Assembly: GCA_029858845.1 (NCBI GenBank)
Contig: JAOUEG010000080.1
Location: forward strand, 1-7,374
Source of the DNA: Chloroflexota bacterium
GTDB taxonomy: Bacteria > Chloroflexota > Limnocylindria > Limnocylindrales > CSP1-4
Length of the DNA stretch: 7,374 bases
Direction: 5' to 3'
Position 1 is the stretch's first letter. Every line of letters begins with the position of its first letter. The notes under the pieces are model-generated. The model was not told the DNA's origin. It did no database searches and worked only from the letters and a program-made list of their open reading frames with translations. The position numbers and the translations under genes are program-made. Positions 1-5,987 of the stretch are shown here, in pieces.

Positions 1-440
1 GCCGGCTGACCGCGGACGACGTCCTGTCCGCCCGCCAGTTCGACGACGGGATCGGGCTGTGCGGCGCACCCATCGAGGACCATCACGTCGGCGATGGCAC
101 CACGTGGCGCTATCTGCCCGATGGCGACGCGGTCGGGATCCCCTACCGCGCCTTGCTGGTGCGCGACGCTGCCAACGTCCTGGTCGCGGGGCGCTGCTTC
201 TCGGCCACGCACGACGCCCATGCCAGCGTCCGCTCGATGGCCCAATGCATGGCGATGGGCCAGGCGGCGGGCACCGCGGCCGCGATGGCGGCCGGCGATC
301 GGAATGCGTCCGGGCCCGGGCGGCGAGCGACCGCGGTCCGTGACCCACGCGACCTCGATGGCGCCGTCCTGCGCGACCGACTGCGGCGTGACGGCGCCAT
401 CCTCGCCCTCGAGGATGCGCCGGTCATGGTGGCGCCATGA
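1..440 (+). CDS. FAD-dependent oxidoreductase, C-terminal part (5' end outside window)
   Basis: Only the last 145 residues are present; the first complete codon starts at base 3 and TGA is at 438-440. The fragment contains GIPYRALLV (46-54), NVLVAGRCFSATHDAHASVR (58-77) and a small-residue helix with MGQAAGTAAA (85-94). This arrangement is characteristic of the C-terminal FAD-binding end of the PF12831-type flavoprotein family, where the Arg after the VAG segment and the GQAAG helix close around the flavin. The N-terminal Rossmann GxGxxG segment must lie before base 1. These enzymes are soluble and oxidise poorly defined substrates, and are often found in polysaccharide or sugar catabolic loci. 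The last about 45 residues are Arg/Asp-rich and probably form a tail. The stop overlaps the next ATG by four bases, which implies translational coupling. The family is well supported; the substrate is unknown. Confidence 0.85.
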   Translation, partial: RLTADDVLSARQFDDGIGLCGAPIEDHHVGDGTTWRYLPDGDAVGIPYRALLVRDAANVLVAGRCFSATHDAHASVRSMAQCMAMGQAAGTAAAMAAGDRNASGPGRRATAVRDPRDLDGAVLRDRLRRDGAILALEDAPVMVAP

Positions 441-1414
441 CGTTCGTCCGGACGGTCCTGGGTGACATCCCGCCCGGCGAGCTCGGCGTGACCTACGCGC
501 ATGAGCACCTCATCATCGACGGCGGACGGCCGGTCCTGATGGAGCCGGATTTCGACCTCTCGGACGTCGAGCGCATGACGGCGGAAGTCGCGTCGGCGGC
601 GGCGCTCGGGCTCAGTGCGGCCGTGGACGCCATGCCCTGCGACGCGGGCAGGAACGCTGCGAAGCTGGCCGAGCTATCGCGCCGCACGGGTGTCCACATC
701 ATCGCCCCCACGGGGCTGCACCACGACCGCTACTACGGGTCTGCTCACTGGAGCCATCGGGTCTCGGTGGCCGAGCTCGCCGGCCTCTTCATCGCGGACA
801 TCGTCGACGGGATCGACGCGTACGACTACGCCGGGCCGGTCGTTCGTCGGACCGCCCATCGCGCCGGGATCATCAAGATCGCCGGTTCCGCCGATCGACT
901 GTCGACGCGTGATGCGCGCGTCTTCGAGGCTGCGGCCATCGCCCATGCACGCACCGGCGTGCCGATCCTCACGCACTGCGAGCGGGGCACGGGCGCCGCG
1001 GAGCAGCTCCGCTTCCTGATGGACCACGGGGTCGGGGCCGATCATGTGATCCTGAGCCACATCGACAAGCTCGTGGATCGCGGGCTGCATCGGGAGCTGC
1101 TGGGCACCGGAGCCGTCGGTGAGTACGACGGATCGTTCCGCTGGAAGGCCGACGAGCCCAACGGGACGCTGCAGCTGCTGACCTGGATGCTGGAGGATGG
1201 GTTGGTGGACCAGATCGTGCTCGGGATGGATGCGGCCCGGCAGGGCTATTACAGGGCCTACGGTGGCAGACCGGGCCTGACCTGGCTGCTCGATGGCTTC
1301 TCGGCAGCCATGGAAGAGCACGGCCTGGAGGCCGCCGTCCGCCATCGCCTGTTCCTCGACAACCCCGCGCGCGTCCTCATGTTCGCCAGCCTTCCTCAAG
1401 GAGGAGCGCGATGA
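437..1414 (+). CDS. Phosphotriesterase-family metal-dependent hydrolase, probable lactonase
   Basis: A 325-residue amidohydrolase-superfamily TIM barrel of normal length for the phosphotriesterase family. The metal-centre residues are visible in order: HxH after strand 1 (His22, Glu23, His24), a Lys in IIKIAGS (Lys147) at the place of the carbamylated bridging lysine, His180 in LTHCERG, His208 in LSHID, and Asp265 in LGMDAAR. The family's C-terminal DNPARVL signature is at 308-314. It therefore looks catalytically complete with a binuclear centre. Family members hydrolyse phosphotriesters, acyl-homoserine lactones or sugar (phospho)lactones. Beside sugar dehydrogenases, which make lactones from aldoses, a sugar lactonase is the most likely role; this is inferred from context. 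The ATG overlaps the preceding stop by four bases and no strong Shine-Dalgarno is present, so translation is probably coupled. A quorum-quenching lactonase or phosphotriesterase cannot be excluded. Confidence 0.9.
   Translation: MTFVRTVLGDIPPGELGVTYAHEHLIIDGGRPVLMEPDFDLSDVERMTAEVASAAALGLSAAVDAMPCDAGRNAAKLAELSRRTGVHIIAPTGLHHDRYYGSAHWSHRVSVAELAGLFIADIVDGIDAYDYAGPVVRRTAHRAGIIKIAGSADRLSTRDARVFEAAAIAHARTGVPILTHCERGTGAAEQLRFLMDHGVGADHVILSHIDKLVDRGLHRELLGTGAVGEYDGSFRWKADEPNGTLQLLTWMLEDGLVDQIVLGMDAARQGYYRAYGGRPGLTWLLDGFSAAMEEHGLEAAVRHRLFLDNPARVLMFASLPQGGAR
1398..1404 (+). promoter_or_regulatory. Ribosome binding site of the MetE-like gene
   Basis: AAGGAGG lies six bases before the ATG at 1411, inside the 3' end of the lactonase gene. 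It is a near-perfect Shine-Dalgarno match and settles the start although the two genes overlap by four bases. It suggests the MetE-like protein is made efficiently and not only by coupling. Confidence 0.85.
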
Positions 1415-2469
1415 TCGAAGGGTTGCAGACGAGCGTGGTCGGATCCCATGCGCGGCCGTCCTGGTTCGTCGCCGGGATCGCGGCGGCAGAGCGCGGCGAG
1501 TTCGGCCCGGTCGACCTCCAGGAGATGCTGGATGACGCGGTCGACCTCGCGCTCCGCGACCAGGAAGCCGCCGGCATCGATGTCGTGTGCGACGGGGAGA
1601 TGCGCCGCGCCGGCTTCTTCACGGCGGAGTTCTACCGGCACCTGATCGGGGTCCGGCCGCTCCCCGCGGACCGGCGGCTGGGAGCCGGCGGCCACGACCA
1701 GCAGCACCGTTTCGAGGTCATGGAGCCCATCGCGGCACCGAACGGGCTCGGGGTGGTCGCCGAATTCCGCTACGCCGTCGCGCGGGCGACGCGGCCCCTG
1801 AAGGTCACGATCCCCGGTCCGTACACGCTGTCAGGCCGGCTGCGGAGTGGTCCGGGCGAGGTCTACGGCGATCGCAATGCCGCAGCAGAGGCCTTTGTGC
1901 CCATCCTGCGCGCGGAGGTAGAGGCCCTGGCCGCCGCCGGAGCCATGCACATCCAGATCGACGAACCATCGCCCGCGATCCACCCGGATGCGCCGAGCGA
2001 CTTCTCGGGGCTGTTCGATGCGGTGGTCGCCCCCGTGGCCGGCCGGGTCCGGATCGGCGCCCACCTGTGCTTCGGCAACTACCTCGGGCGGCCATTGGCC
2101 CGACGAACCTACCGGCCCGTCCTCGAGGCGATGCTCGGCTTCCGGGCAGACGAGCTCGTGCTGGAGTTCGCCAACCGCGAGATGGCCGAGATCGAATTGG
2201 CCGGCGAACTCGCCGGGGCCGGCCGGGACGTTGCGGTCGGGATCGTGGACGTCAAGAACTATTACGTAGAGACGCCGGATGACGTCGCCCGGCGGATCGA
2301 CACGACCCTTGCGACGGGCATCCCCCCGGAGCGCCTGACACTCGTGCCCGACTGCGGGTTCAGCCAGACCGCTCGCTGGGCCACCCTCGCCAAGCTCCGT
2401 GCCCTCGTCGCAGGTCGGGATCTCGTCATCGGACGGATCTCCGCCGCAGTGGGCCGAACCGACCCCTGA
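1411..2469 (+). CDS. MetE C-terminal-type zinc methyltransferase/lyase (COG0620-like)
   Basis: A 352-residue protein that matches only the C-terminal catalytic barrel of cobalamin-independent methionine synthase (the full enzyme is about 750 residues). It begins with the barrel-start segment TSVVGSHARPSWF (7-19). The zinc ligands are all recognisable: His218 and Cys220 in AHLCFGN, Glu252 in LEFANRE, and Cys315 in PDCGFSQT. IDEPSPAI (183-190) supplies the Asp184/Glu185 pair that sits near homocysteine in MetE, and IPGPYTLSG (134-142) is also typical. The family activates a thiol on zinc. Members include short methionine synthases, methyl-transfer proteins and epoxyalkane:coenzyme M transferase. 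Its place between a lactonase and a sugar dehydrogenase argues for a catabolic role, such as accepting a methyl group from a substrate or forming or cleaving a C-S bond, but that is inference. Short methionine synthase remains the conservative alternative. The start is fixed by a strong ribosome binding site and a four-base overlap. Confidence 0.85.
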   Translation: MIEGLQTSVVGSHARPSWFVAGIAAAERGEFGPVDLQEMLDDAVDLALRDQEAAGIDVVCDGEMRRAGFFTAEFYRHLIGVRPLPADRRLGAGGHDQQHRFEVMEPIAAPNGLGVVAEFRYAVARATRPLKVTIPGPYTLSGRLRSGPGEVYGDRNAAAEAFVPILRAEVEALAAAGAMHIQIDEPSPAIHPDAPSDFSGLFDAVVAPVAGRVRIGAHLCFGNYLGRPLARRTYRPVLEAMLGFRADELVLEFANREMAEIELAGELAGAGRDVAVGIVDVKNYYVETPDDVARRIDTTLATGIPPERLTLVPDCGFSQTARWATLAKLRALVAGRDLVIGRISAAVGRTDP

Positions 2470-2496
2470 TCCACTTTCCAGGCACGCAGGAGTAGC

Positions 2497-2502
2497 AGGA
2501 GG
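2497..2502 (+). promoter_or_regulatory. Ribosome binding site of the first Gfo/Idh/MocA gene
   Basis: AGGAGG lies six bases before the ATG at 2509 and is the best Shine-Dalgarno in the 39-base gap after the MetE-like gene. A partial second copy (GCAGGAG at 2486-2492) sits nine bases upstream, giving two Shine-Dalgarno-like elements in tandem. The gap contains no terminator-like hairpin, consistent with read-through from the upstream genes. Confidence 0.8.
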
Positions 2503-2508
2503 ACAGCC

Positions 2509-3714
2509 ATGGACGGCCACCGCATCTCGATGCTCGGGACCGGACTGATCGGCGATTTCTACACGATGACCCTGCACGGACAGCGTGGACGCGACCACGT
2601 GCGGGTCGTGTACTCGCGCAGCGAGGCCCGCGGATCCGCGTTCCGCGATCGCTGGGAGATCCCGGAGTCGACGACCGACCTGCGGGCCGCGATCGATCAC
2701 CCCGAGACCGACGTCGTGATCGTGGCGTTGCCGAACTTCCTCCATGAGGAGGCCATCGGCCTGGCCGCCCGGGCCGGCAAGGCCATCCTGTGCACGAAGC
2801 CCCTCGGGCGCAACGCCGAGGAGGCCCGCCGGATGCTGGCGATGGTCGAGGATGCCGGGGTCTTCGCTGGCTACCTGGAGGACCTCTGTTACACGCCCAA
2901 GACGCTCAAGGCGATCACGGCGGCCCAGGCCGGCGCCATCGGCGACGTGACGTGGGTCCGCTCCCGGGAGACCCACCCCGGTCCGCACAGCGCATGGTTC
3001 TGGGATGGCCGCCTCACGGGGGGCGGTGCGATCGTGGACCTGGGTTGCCACTGCATCGAGATCATCCGCAGCTTCGTCGGCAAGGGGAATCGGCCGGTCG
3101 AGGTGCTGTGCCACACGGACACGCTGGTGCATCCGATCTCGGATGAGGACAACGCCGTCGCGCTCATCCGCTTCGAATCCGGGGCGATCGGCCAGTTCGA
3201 GGTCAGCTGGACGTTCCGGGGTGGGATGGACCTCCGTGACGAGGTGGCCGGGACGCACGGCACGATCTGGATGAACCACTTCCTGCGGACCGGTTTCGAG
3301 ATGTTCACGGCCGGCGATTCGGGTGATGGCGGCTATGTCGCCGAGAAGGCCGAGACGTCCGCGGGCTGGCTCTTCCCGGTCGGCGACGAGGTCTCCGAAC
3401 TCGGCTACGTGGACATGTTCACGGACATGTTCCGGTCGCTCGAAGCTGGTGCGCCGCCGCGGGAGACGTTCTACGACGGGTACGTCGTCAACGCCATCAT
3501 GGACGCCTGCTACCGATCCGCCTCGAAACACGGCTGGGAGCCGATCGAGCTCGAGTGGCGCGGCGGATCCACGCCTCGGATCTCGTCCACGCCGGAGCGT
3601 CACGAGGGCCTGGTCGTCATCAAGCGCGAGATCCTCCCGGATGGCCGCCACAAGCTGATCCTCAAGGACGAGACAACGGGCGACTTCATGGATCGAGTGG
3701 TCTCGGGCGCATGA
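2509..3714 (+). CDS. Gfo/Idh/MocA-family NAD(P)-dependent oxidoreductase (variant TKP motif)
   Basis: A 401-residue two-domain sugar or cyclitol dehydrogenase. The N-terminal Rossmann fold (about 1-125) carries [10 protein letters not shown] (8-17) with the GxGxxG dinucleotide loop, and IVALPNFLH (71-79) where the family has its P-N-x-x-H segment. The catalytic Lys97 is in CTKPLGRN (95-102); the usual EKP reads TKP here. The C-terminal α/β domain has [14 protein letters not shown] (171-184) with the Asp177/His181 pair of the family's active site. The protein is somewhat longer than the usual 330-380 residues because of a tail after about 365 ([17 protein letters not shown] at 375-391). Family members oxidise a sugar or cyclitol hydroxyl with NAD(P). 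The substrate cannot be read from the sequence, but the operon suggests a sugar acid, aminosugar or lactone-forming aldose. The strong ribosome binding site supports this ATG. Confidence 0.9.
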   Translation: MDGHRISMLGTGLIGDFYTMTLHGQRGRDHVRVVYSRSEARGSAFRDRWEIPESTTDLRAAIDHPETDVVIVALPNFLHEEAIGLAARAGKAILCTKPLGRNAEEARRMLAMVEDAGVFAGYLEDLCYTPKTLKAITAAQAGAIGDVTWVRSRETHPGPHSAWFWDGRLTGGGAIVDLGCHCIEIIRSFVGKGNRPVEVLCHTDTLVHPISDEDNAVALIRFESGAIGQFEVSWTFRGGMDLRDEVAGTHGTIWMNHFLRTGFEMFTAGDSGDGGYVAEKAETSAGWLFPVGDEVSELGYVDMFTDMFRSLEAGAPPRETFYDGYVVNAIMDACYRSASKHGWEPIELEWRGGSTPRISSTPERHEGLVVIKREILPDGRHKLILKDETTGDFMDRVVSGA

Positions 3715-3760
3715 GATCCCGCGCGCCGCTCGGGGGCGGGATCCTGCCCTGGCCGGCGAG

Positions 3761-4492
3761 GTGAAGCCGGAGATCGTCCCGGCCGCGGCATGGCCGGACC
3801 GTGTGGCCCTGCTGCTGGCCGATCGGCTGGAGGCGAAGCCTGATCTCGTCGTCTGCCTGCCGACCGGCGCCACGCCGCTGCCGGTGTACCGGCGACTGCC
3901 CGCAACCCTCCTGGACCGGCGCGTGTCGATGGCGCGGGCGACGGTCGTCATGCTCGATGAGTACCTGGGGCTGCCGAGCGGCCATCCGGCTCGCTGCGAT
4001 TCGCAGCTGCGCAGCTTCCTGCTGGATCAGCTCGACCCGCGACCAGGTGGGTTCGTCGGCTTCGACGTCGATGGGCCGGATCCGGCGGCCGCCTGCGTCG
4101 CGTTCGACGCGGCCGTGACCGCTGTGGGCGGTCTCGACCTCGTGGTCCTTGGTCTGGGTCGCAACGGACATGTCGGCATGAACGAGCCGGGCTCCGCGGG
4201 TGACGCCCCGACTCGCGTGGTCCGGCTGGCTCCCAGTACGCGAGCATCCGCGATCGGCTACGGCGCAGACCCGCCTCCCACCCATGGCGTCACGCTCGGG
4301 ATGGCCGGCATCCTGGCGGCCCGGGAGATCTGGCTCCTGGCCACGGGCGCGCCGAAGGCGGAGATCCTGCACCGGGCCCTCGACGGGCCGGTCACGCCGG
4401 AGGTGCCGGCGTCGCTGTTGCGCCACCATTCGGGGCTCACGGTGATCACCGATGACATCGCGGCCACGGGAGGATCGCCGCGCTCGGATTGA
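3761..4492 (+). CDS. NagB-family glucosamine-6-phosphate deaminase/isomerase-like protein (GTG start)
   Basis: A 243-residue protein close to the usual NagB length. It has the phosphosugar loop LPTGATPLPVY (33-43), VMLDEYLGL (63-71) with Asp66 at the place of the general base (E. coli Asp72), and GLGRNGHVGMNEP (131-143) with His137 and Glu142 matching E. coli His143 and Glu148. Asn135 replaces E. coli Asp141, a change also found in Gram-positive-type members. The NGHxxxNEP motif favours a deaminase or ketose-aldose isomerase over 6-phosphogluconolactonase, which has a GHTASLFP-type motif. The expected reaction is aminosugar-6-phosphate to ketose-6-phosphate plus ammonia, in the cytosol. GTG at 3761 is chosen because the protein begins KPEIVPAA, a normal NagB N terminus. 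The frame stays open upstream through the end of the preceding gene but offers no ATG there, and no clear Shine-Dalgarno precedes the GTG. It lies 46 bases after the dehydrogenase stop and is probably the last gene of its operon. Confidence 0.85.
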   Translation: MKPEIVPAAAWPDRVALLLADRLEAKPDLVVCLPTGATPLPVYRRLPATLLDRRVSMARATVVMLDEYLGLPSGHPARCDSQLRSFLLDQLDPRPGGFVGFDVDGPDPAAACVAFDAAVTAVGGLDLVVLGLGRNGHVGMNEPGSAGDAPTRVVRLAPSTRASAIGYGADPPPTHGVTLGMAGILAAREIWLLATGAPKAEILHRALDGPVTPEVPASLLRHHSGLTVITDDIAATGGSPRSD

Positions 4493-4550
4493 CATCGGAA
4501 CGGCATCCGGCAGCCGCGCGCCACGAGCTCGGTTGCGCCGCTGGAAGTGG

Positions 4551-4565
4551 CCGGCACGACGCCGG
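4551..4565 (+). terminator. Short GC hairpin after the NagB-like gene, possible weak terminator
   Basis: CCGGC (4551-4555) pairs with GCCGG (4561-4565) around a five-base loop, about 58 bases after the stop of the upstream operon. There is no run of T after it, so a classical intrinsic terminator is not shown. In GC-rich bacteria hairpins without a T tract may still slow or end transcription, and a chance hairpin is equally possible. Confidence 0.25.
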
Positions 4566-4662
4566 AATCGGATCGACGCACGCGTGCACGCTTGCGATCC
4601 TCGATAATCGATCACCGACCCGGCGGAGCGTCGAGGGCAGACCGTTTCGAGCGCCCAGGGTC

Positions 4663-4691
4663 TTGACCGCCTGGACCCGGCCACGTACGAT
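4663..4691 (+). promoter_or_regulatory. Sigma70-type promoter of the second operon
   Basis: TTGACC (4663-4668) matches the -35 consensus TTGACA at five of six bases. TACGAT (4686-4691) matches the -10 consensus TATAAT at four of six, including both T ends and the conserved A positions 2 and 5. The spacer is exactly 17 bases. Transcription would start near 4698, leaving an untranslated leader of roughly 90 bases before the ATG at 4791. The position in the only long gap and directly before an operator-like palindrome supports the call. Confidence 0.65.
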
Positions 4692-4701
4692 CCCGCCATC
4701 C

Positions 4702-4719
4702 ATCTAGACTGTCTAGACA
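4702..4719. promoter_or_regulatory. Operator-like palindrome, candidate GntR/HutC-type repressor site
   Basis: TGTCTAGACA (4710-4719) is a perfect 10-base palindrome. ATCTAGAC (4702-4709) repeats seven of eight bases of its GTCTAGAC core (4711-4718) at a nine-base offset. The core fits the GT-M-TA-K-AC pattern described for HutC-subfamily GntR regulators, many of which control sugar or aminosugar genes. It lies a few bases after the predicted transcription start, where a bound protein would block elongation or promoter clearance. The CTAG tetranucleotide, rare in many bacteria, appears nowhere else that I could find in the window. The regulator itself is not present here. Confidence 0.55.
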
Positions 4720-4733
4720 ATCCCGTTCGCGGC

Positions 4734-4755
4734 GGCCGGCCCTGGACCACCGGCC
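4734..4755 (+). other. GC-rich hairpin in the untranslated leader
   Basis: GGCCGG (4734-4739) pairs with CCGGCC (4750-4755), closing a ten-base loop in the leader between the operator-like site and the start codon. It could stabilise the transcript or shape ribosome access, but no riboswitch fold or T tract is recognisable and short GC hairpins are common by chance at this composition. Confidence 0.3.
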
Positions 4756-4772
4756 CCGCGAGACGAGCGGAC

Positions 4773-4777
4773 AGGAG
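4773..4777 (+). promoter_or_regulatory. Probable ribosome binding site of the second Gfo/Idh/MocA gene, long spacing
   Basis: AGGAG lies 13 bases before the ATG at 4791, longer than the usual 5-10. A GTG at 4778 is in a different frame, and no other start codon in frame lies between the site and the ATG, so 4791 remains the best start. Confidence 0.5.
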
Positions 4778-4790
4778 TGCGGATCCGGAC

Positions 4791-5987
4791 ATGCGCAGGA
4801 TCGCCGACGTCGGTGCCGCCGTCATCGGGACCGGATTCATCGGGACCGTCCACGTGGAAGCGCTGCGCCGCATCGGGGTGCAACTCAGGGGTGTCCTGGG
4901 CAGCTCGCCGGAGCGCGGCGCCGCACGAGCCGACACCCTCGGCGTGGTCAAGGCGTACGCCAGTCTCGAGGAGATGCTCGGTGATCCCGCCGTGGATGTC
5001 GTCCACGTGACCTCGCCCAATGACCTGCACGCAGCACAGACCAAGCTGCTCCTCGCCGCCGGCAAGCATGTCGTGTGCGAGAAGCCGCTGGCGATGACGT
5101 CGTCGGAATCGGCCGAGCTGGTCGACCTGGCGGCCTCGACCGGCCTCGTCAATGCCACGAATTTCAATATCCGCTACTACCCGCTCAACCAGGATGCTCG
5201 CGAGCGGATCGCGGCTGGGGCCATCGGCGATGTGCGACTCGTGACCGGACGCTACTTCCAGGACTGGCTCCTGTTGGACAGCGATTGGAACTGGCGGCTC
5301 CAGCCGGACCGCGGCGGAGCCTTGCGGGCCGTCGGGGACATCGGTTCGCACTGGCTGGATCTCATGACCTACGTGACCGGCCAGCGCATCGTGGCCGTGG
5401 TGGCGGACCTGGCGACCTTCATCGAGACGCGCCGGGAGCCGACCGGCCCGGTGGAGACCTTCTCCACGGATCGAGCCGCGGAAACGGTCGAGCGACGGAT
5501 CGCCACCGAGGACGCGGCGACGATCCTGCTCCGGTTCGAGAACGGCGCTCGCGGTGCGCTGGCGATCAGCCAGATCAGTGCCGGGCGCAAGAACTCACTG
5601 CAGTACGAGATCGATGGCTCGACATCCGCATGGGCCTGGGATTCCGAGCAGCCCGACCAGGCGTGGCTCGGCCACCGGGATCGGCCCAACGAGATCCTCA
5701 TCCGCAATCCGGCCCTGATGGGTCCGGCCGGGCAGGCGGCCGCCGCGCTGCCCGGCGGACACGTCGAGGGGTTCTTCGACACCTTCTGTGCCCATTTCCG
5801 TGCCGTGTACGCGGACGTGGTAGCCGGGGCGGCCTCCTCCCGCCCCGGCTATCCCACGTTCGCCGACGGTCACGAAGAGATGCTCATCGGCGAGGCCATC
5901 GCCGAGAGCGCCCGCACCGGACGCTGGGTGGACGTCGCGCGCACGCCCATCGCCAACTTGCCGGCCAAGGAGGAAGCGACACGATGA
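4791..5987 (+). CDS. Gfo/Idh/MocA-family NAD(P)-dependent sugar dehydrogenase
   Basis: A 398-residue protein with both family domains and all canonical motifs. The dinucleotide loop is VIGTGFIGTVH (11-21), followed by VTSPNDLH (73-80) and the classical CEKPLAMT (96-103) with catalytic Lys98. VGDIGSHWLD (181-190) supplies Asp183 and His187, the expected proton-relay pair. The C-terminal β-sheet domain runs to the end, and the length is typical of the larger members of the family. It probably oxidises a hydroxyl of a sugar, sugar acid or cyclitol to a ketone with NAD(P). It is clearly a paralogue of the dehydrogenase at 2509-3714, but with EKP instead of TKP, so the two probably act on different substrates. 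It is the first gene of the second operon, behind its own promoter, and its stop overlaps the isomerase start by four bases. The family is certain; the substrate is unknown. Confidence 0.92.
   Translation: MRRIADVGAAVIGTGFIGTVHVEALRRIGVQLRGVLGSSPERGAARADTLGVVKAYASLEEMLGDPAVDVVHVTSPNDLHAAQTKLLLAAGKHVVCEKPLAMTSSESAELVDLAASTGLVNATNFNIRYYPLNQDARERIAAGAIGDVRLVTGRYFQDWLLLDSDWNWRLQPDRGGALRAVGDIGSHWLDLMTYVTGQRIVAVVADLATFIETRREPTGPVETFSTDRAAETVERRIATEDAATILLRFENGARGALAISQISAGRKNSLQYEIDGSTSAWAWDSEQPDQAWLGHRDRPNEILIRNPALMGPAGQAAAALPGGHVEGFFDTFCAHFRAVYADVVAGAASSRPGYPTFADGHEEMLIGEAIAESARTGRWVDVARTPIANLPAKEEATR
5967..5973 (+). promoter_or_regulatory. Ribosome binding site of the TIM-barrel isomerase
   Basis: AAGGAGG, ten bases before the ATG at 5984 and inside the end of the dehydrogenase gene. 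It decides the start: the frame is open far upstream (back to about 5075), but that part is a shadow of the dehydrogenase. Confidence 0.85.

Larger units (their letters stand above)
4493..4790. other. Intergenic region between the two transcription units
   Basis: 298 bases with no convincing coding frame on either strand; long open frames crossing it on the - strand are GC-rich shadows. It holds a small GC hairpin soon after the NagB-like stop, two short palindromes (GCACGCGTGC at 4578-4587 and TCGATAATCGA at 4601-4611), a sigma70-type promoter, a CTAG-containing operator-like site and a leader hairpin. It is the only gap over 50 bases in the window and separates two functionally related operons. 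Confidence 0.8.

Noticed and set aside
59..465. Several small open frames on both strands within the first 500 bases.
   Set aside because: They overlap the flavoprotein C terminus, whose motifs are clear, and their Arg/Ala/Pro-rich translations match no family.
1390..1404. Possible small stem CCTT/AAGG that might hide the ribosome binding site of the MetE-like gene.
   Set aside because: Four base pairs with a four-base loop are too weak to claim a regulatory structure.
1831..3951. A 706-codon open frame on the - strand across the MetE-like, dehydrogenase and NagB-like genes.
   Set aside because: It is antisense to three genes with clear family motifs, and its translation is Arg/Gly/Asp-rich with no recognisable domain; long antisense frames are expected at this GC content.
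4578..4587. Palindrome GCACGCGTGC upstream of the promoter.
   Set aside because: A 10-base palindrome of pure GC-rich sequence is expected by chance about this often, and it has no repeated half-site or promoter-proximal position.
4601..4611. Odd palindrome TCGATAATCGA about 50 bases upstream of the -35 element.
   Set aside because: It could be an activator site, but it is short, single and close to chance expectation, so I did not list it as a feature.
3686..5167. A 493-codon open frame on the - strand spanning the intergenic region.
   Set aside because: It shows no domain or plausible start site and overlaps strong + strand genes at both ends, and its composition is that of a GC shadow frame.
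5075..5983. Possible N-terminal extension of the isomerase making a 607-residue fusion.
   Set aside because: The extension is the out-of-frame shadow of the dehydrogenase gene; the ATG at 5984 has a strong AAGGAGG site and gives a normal family length.
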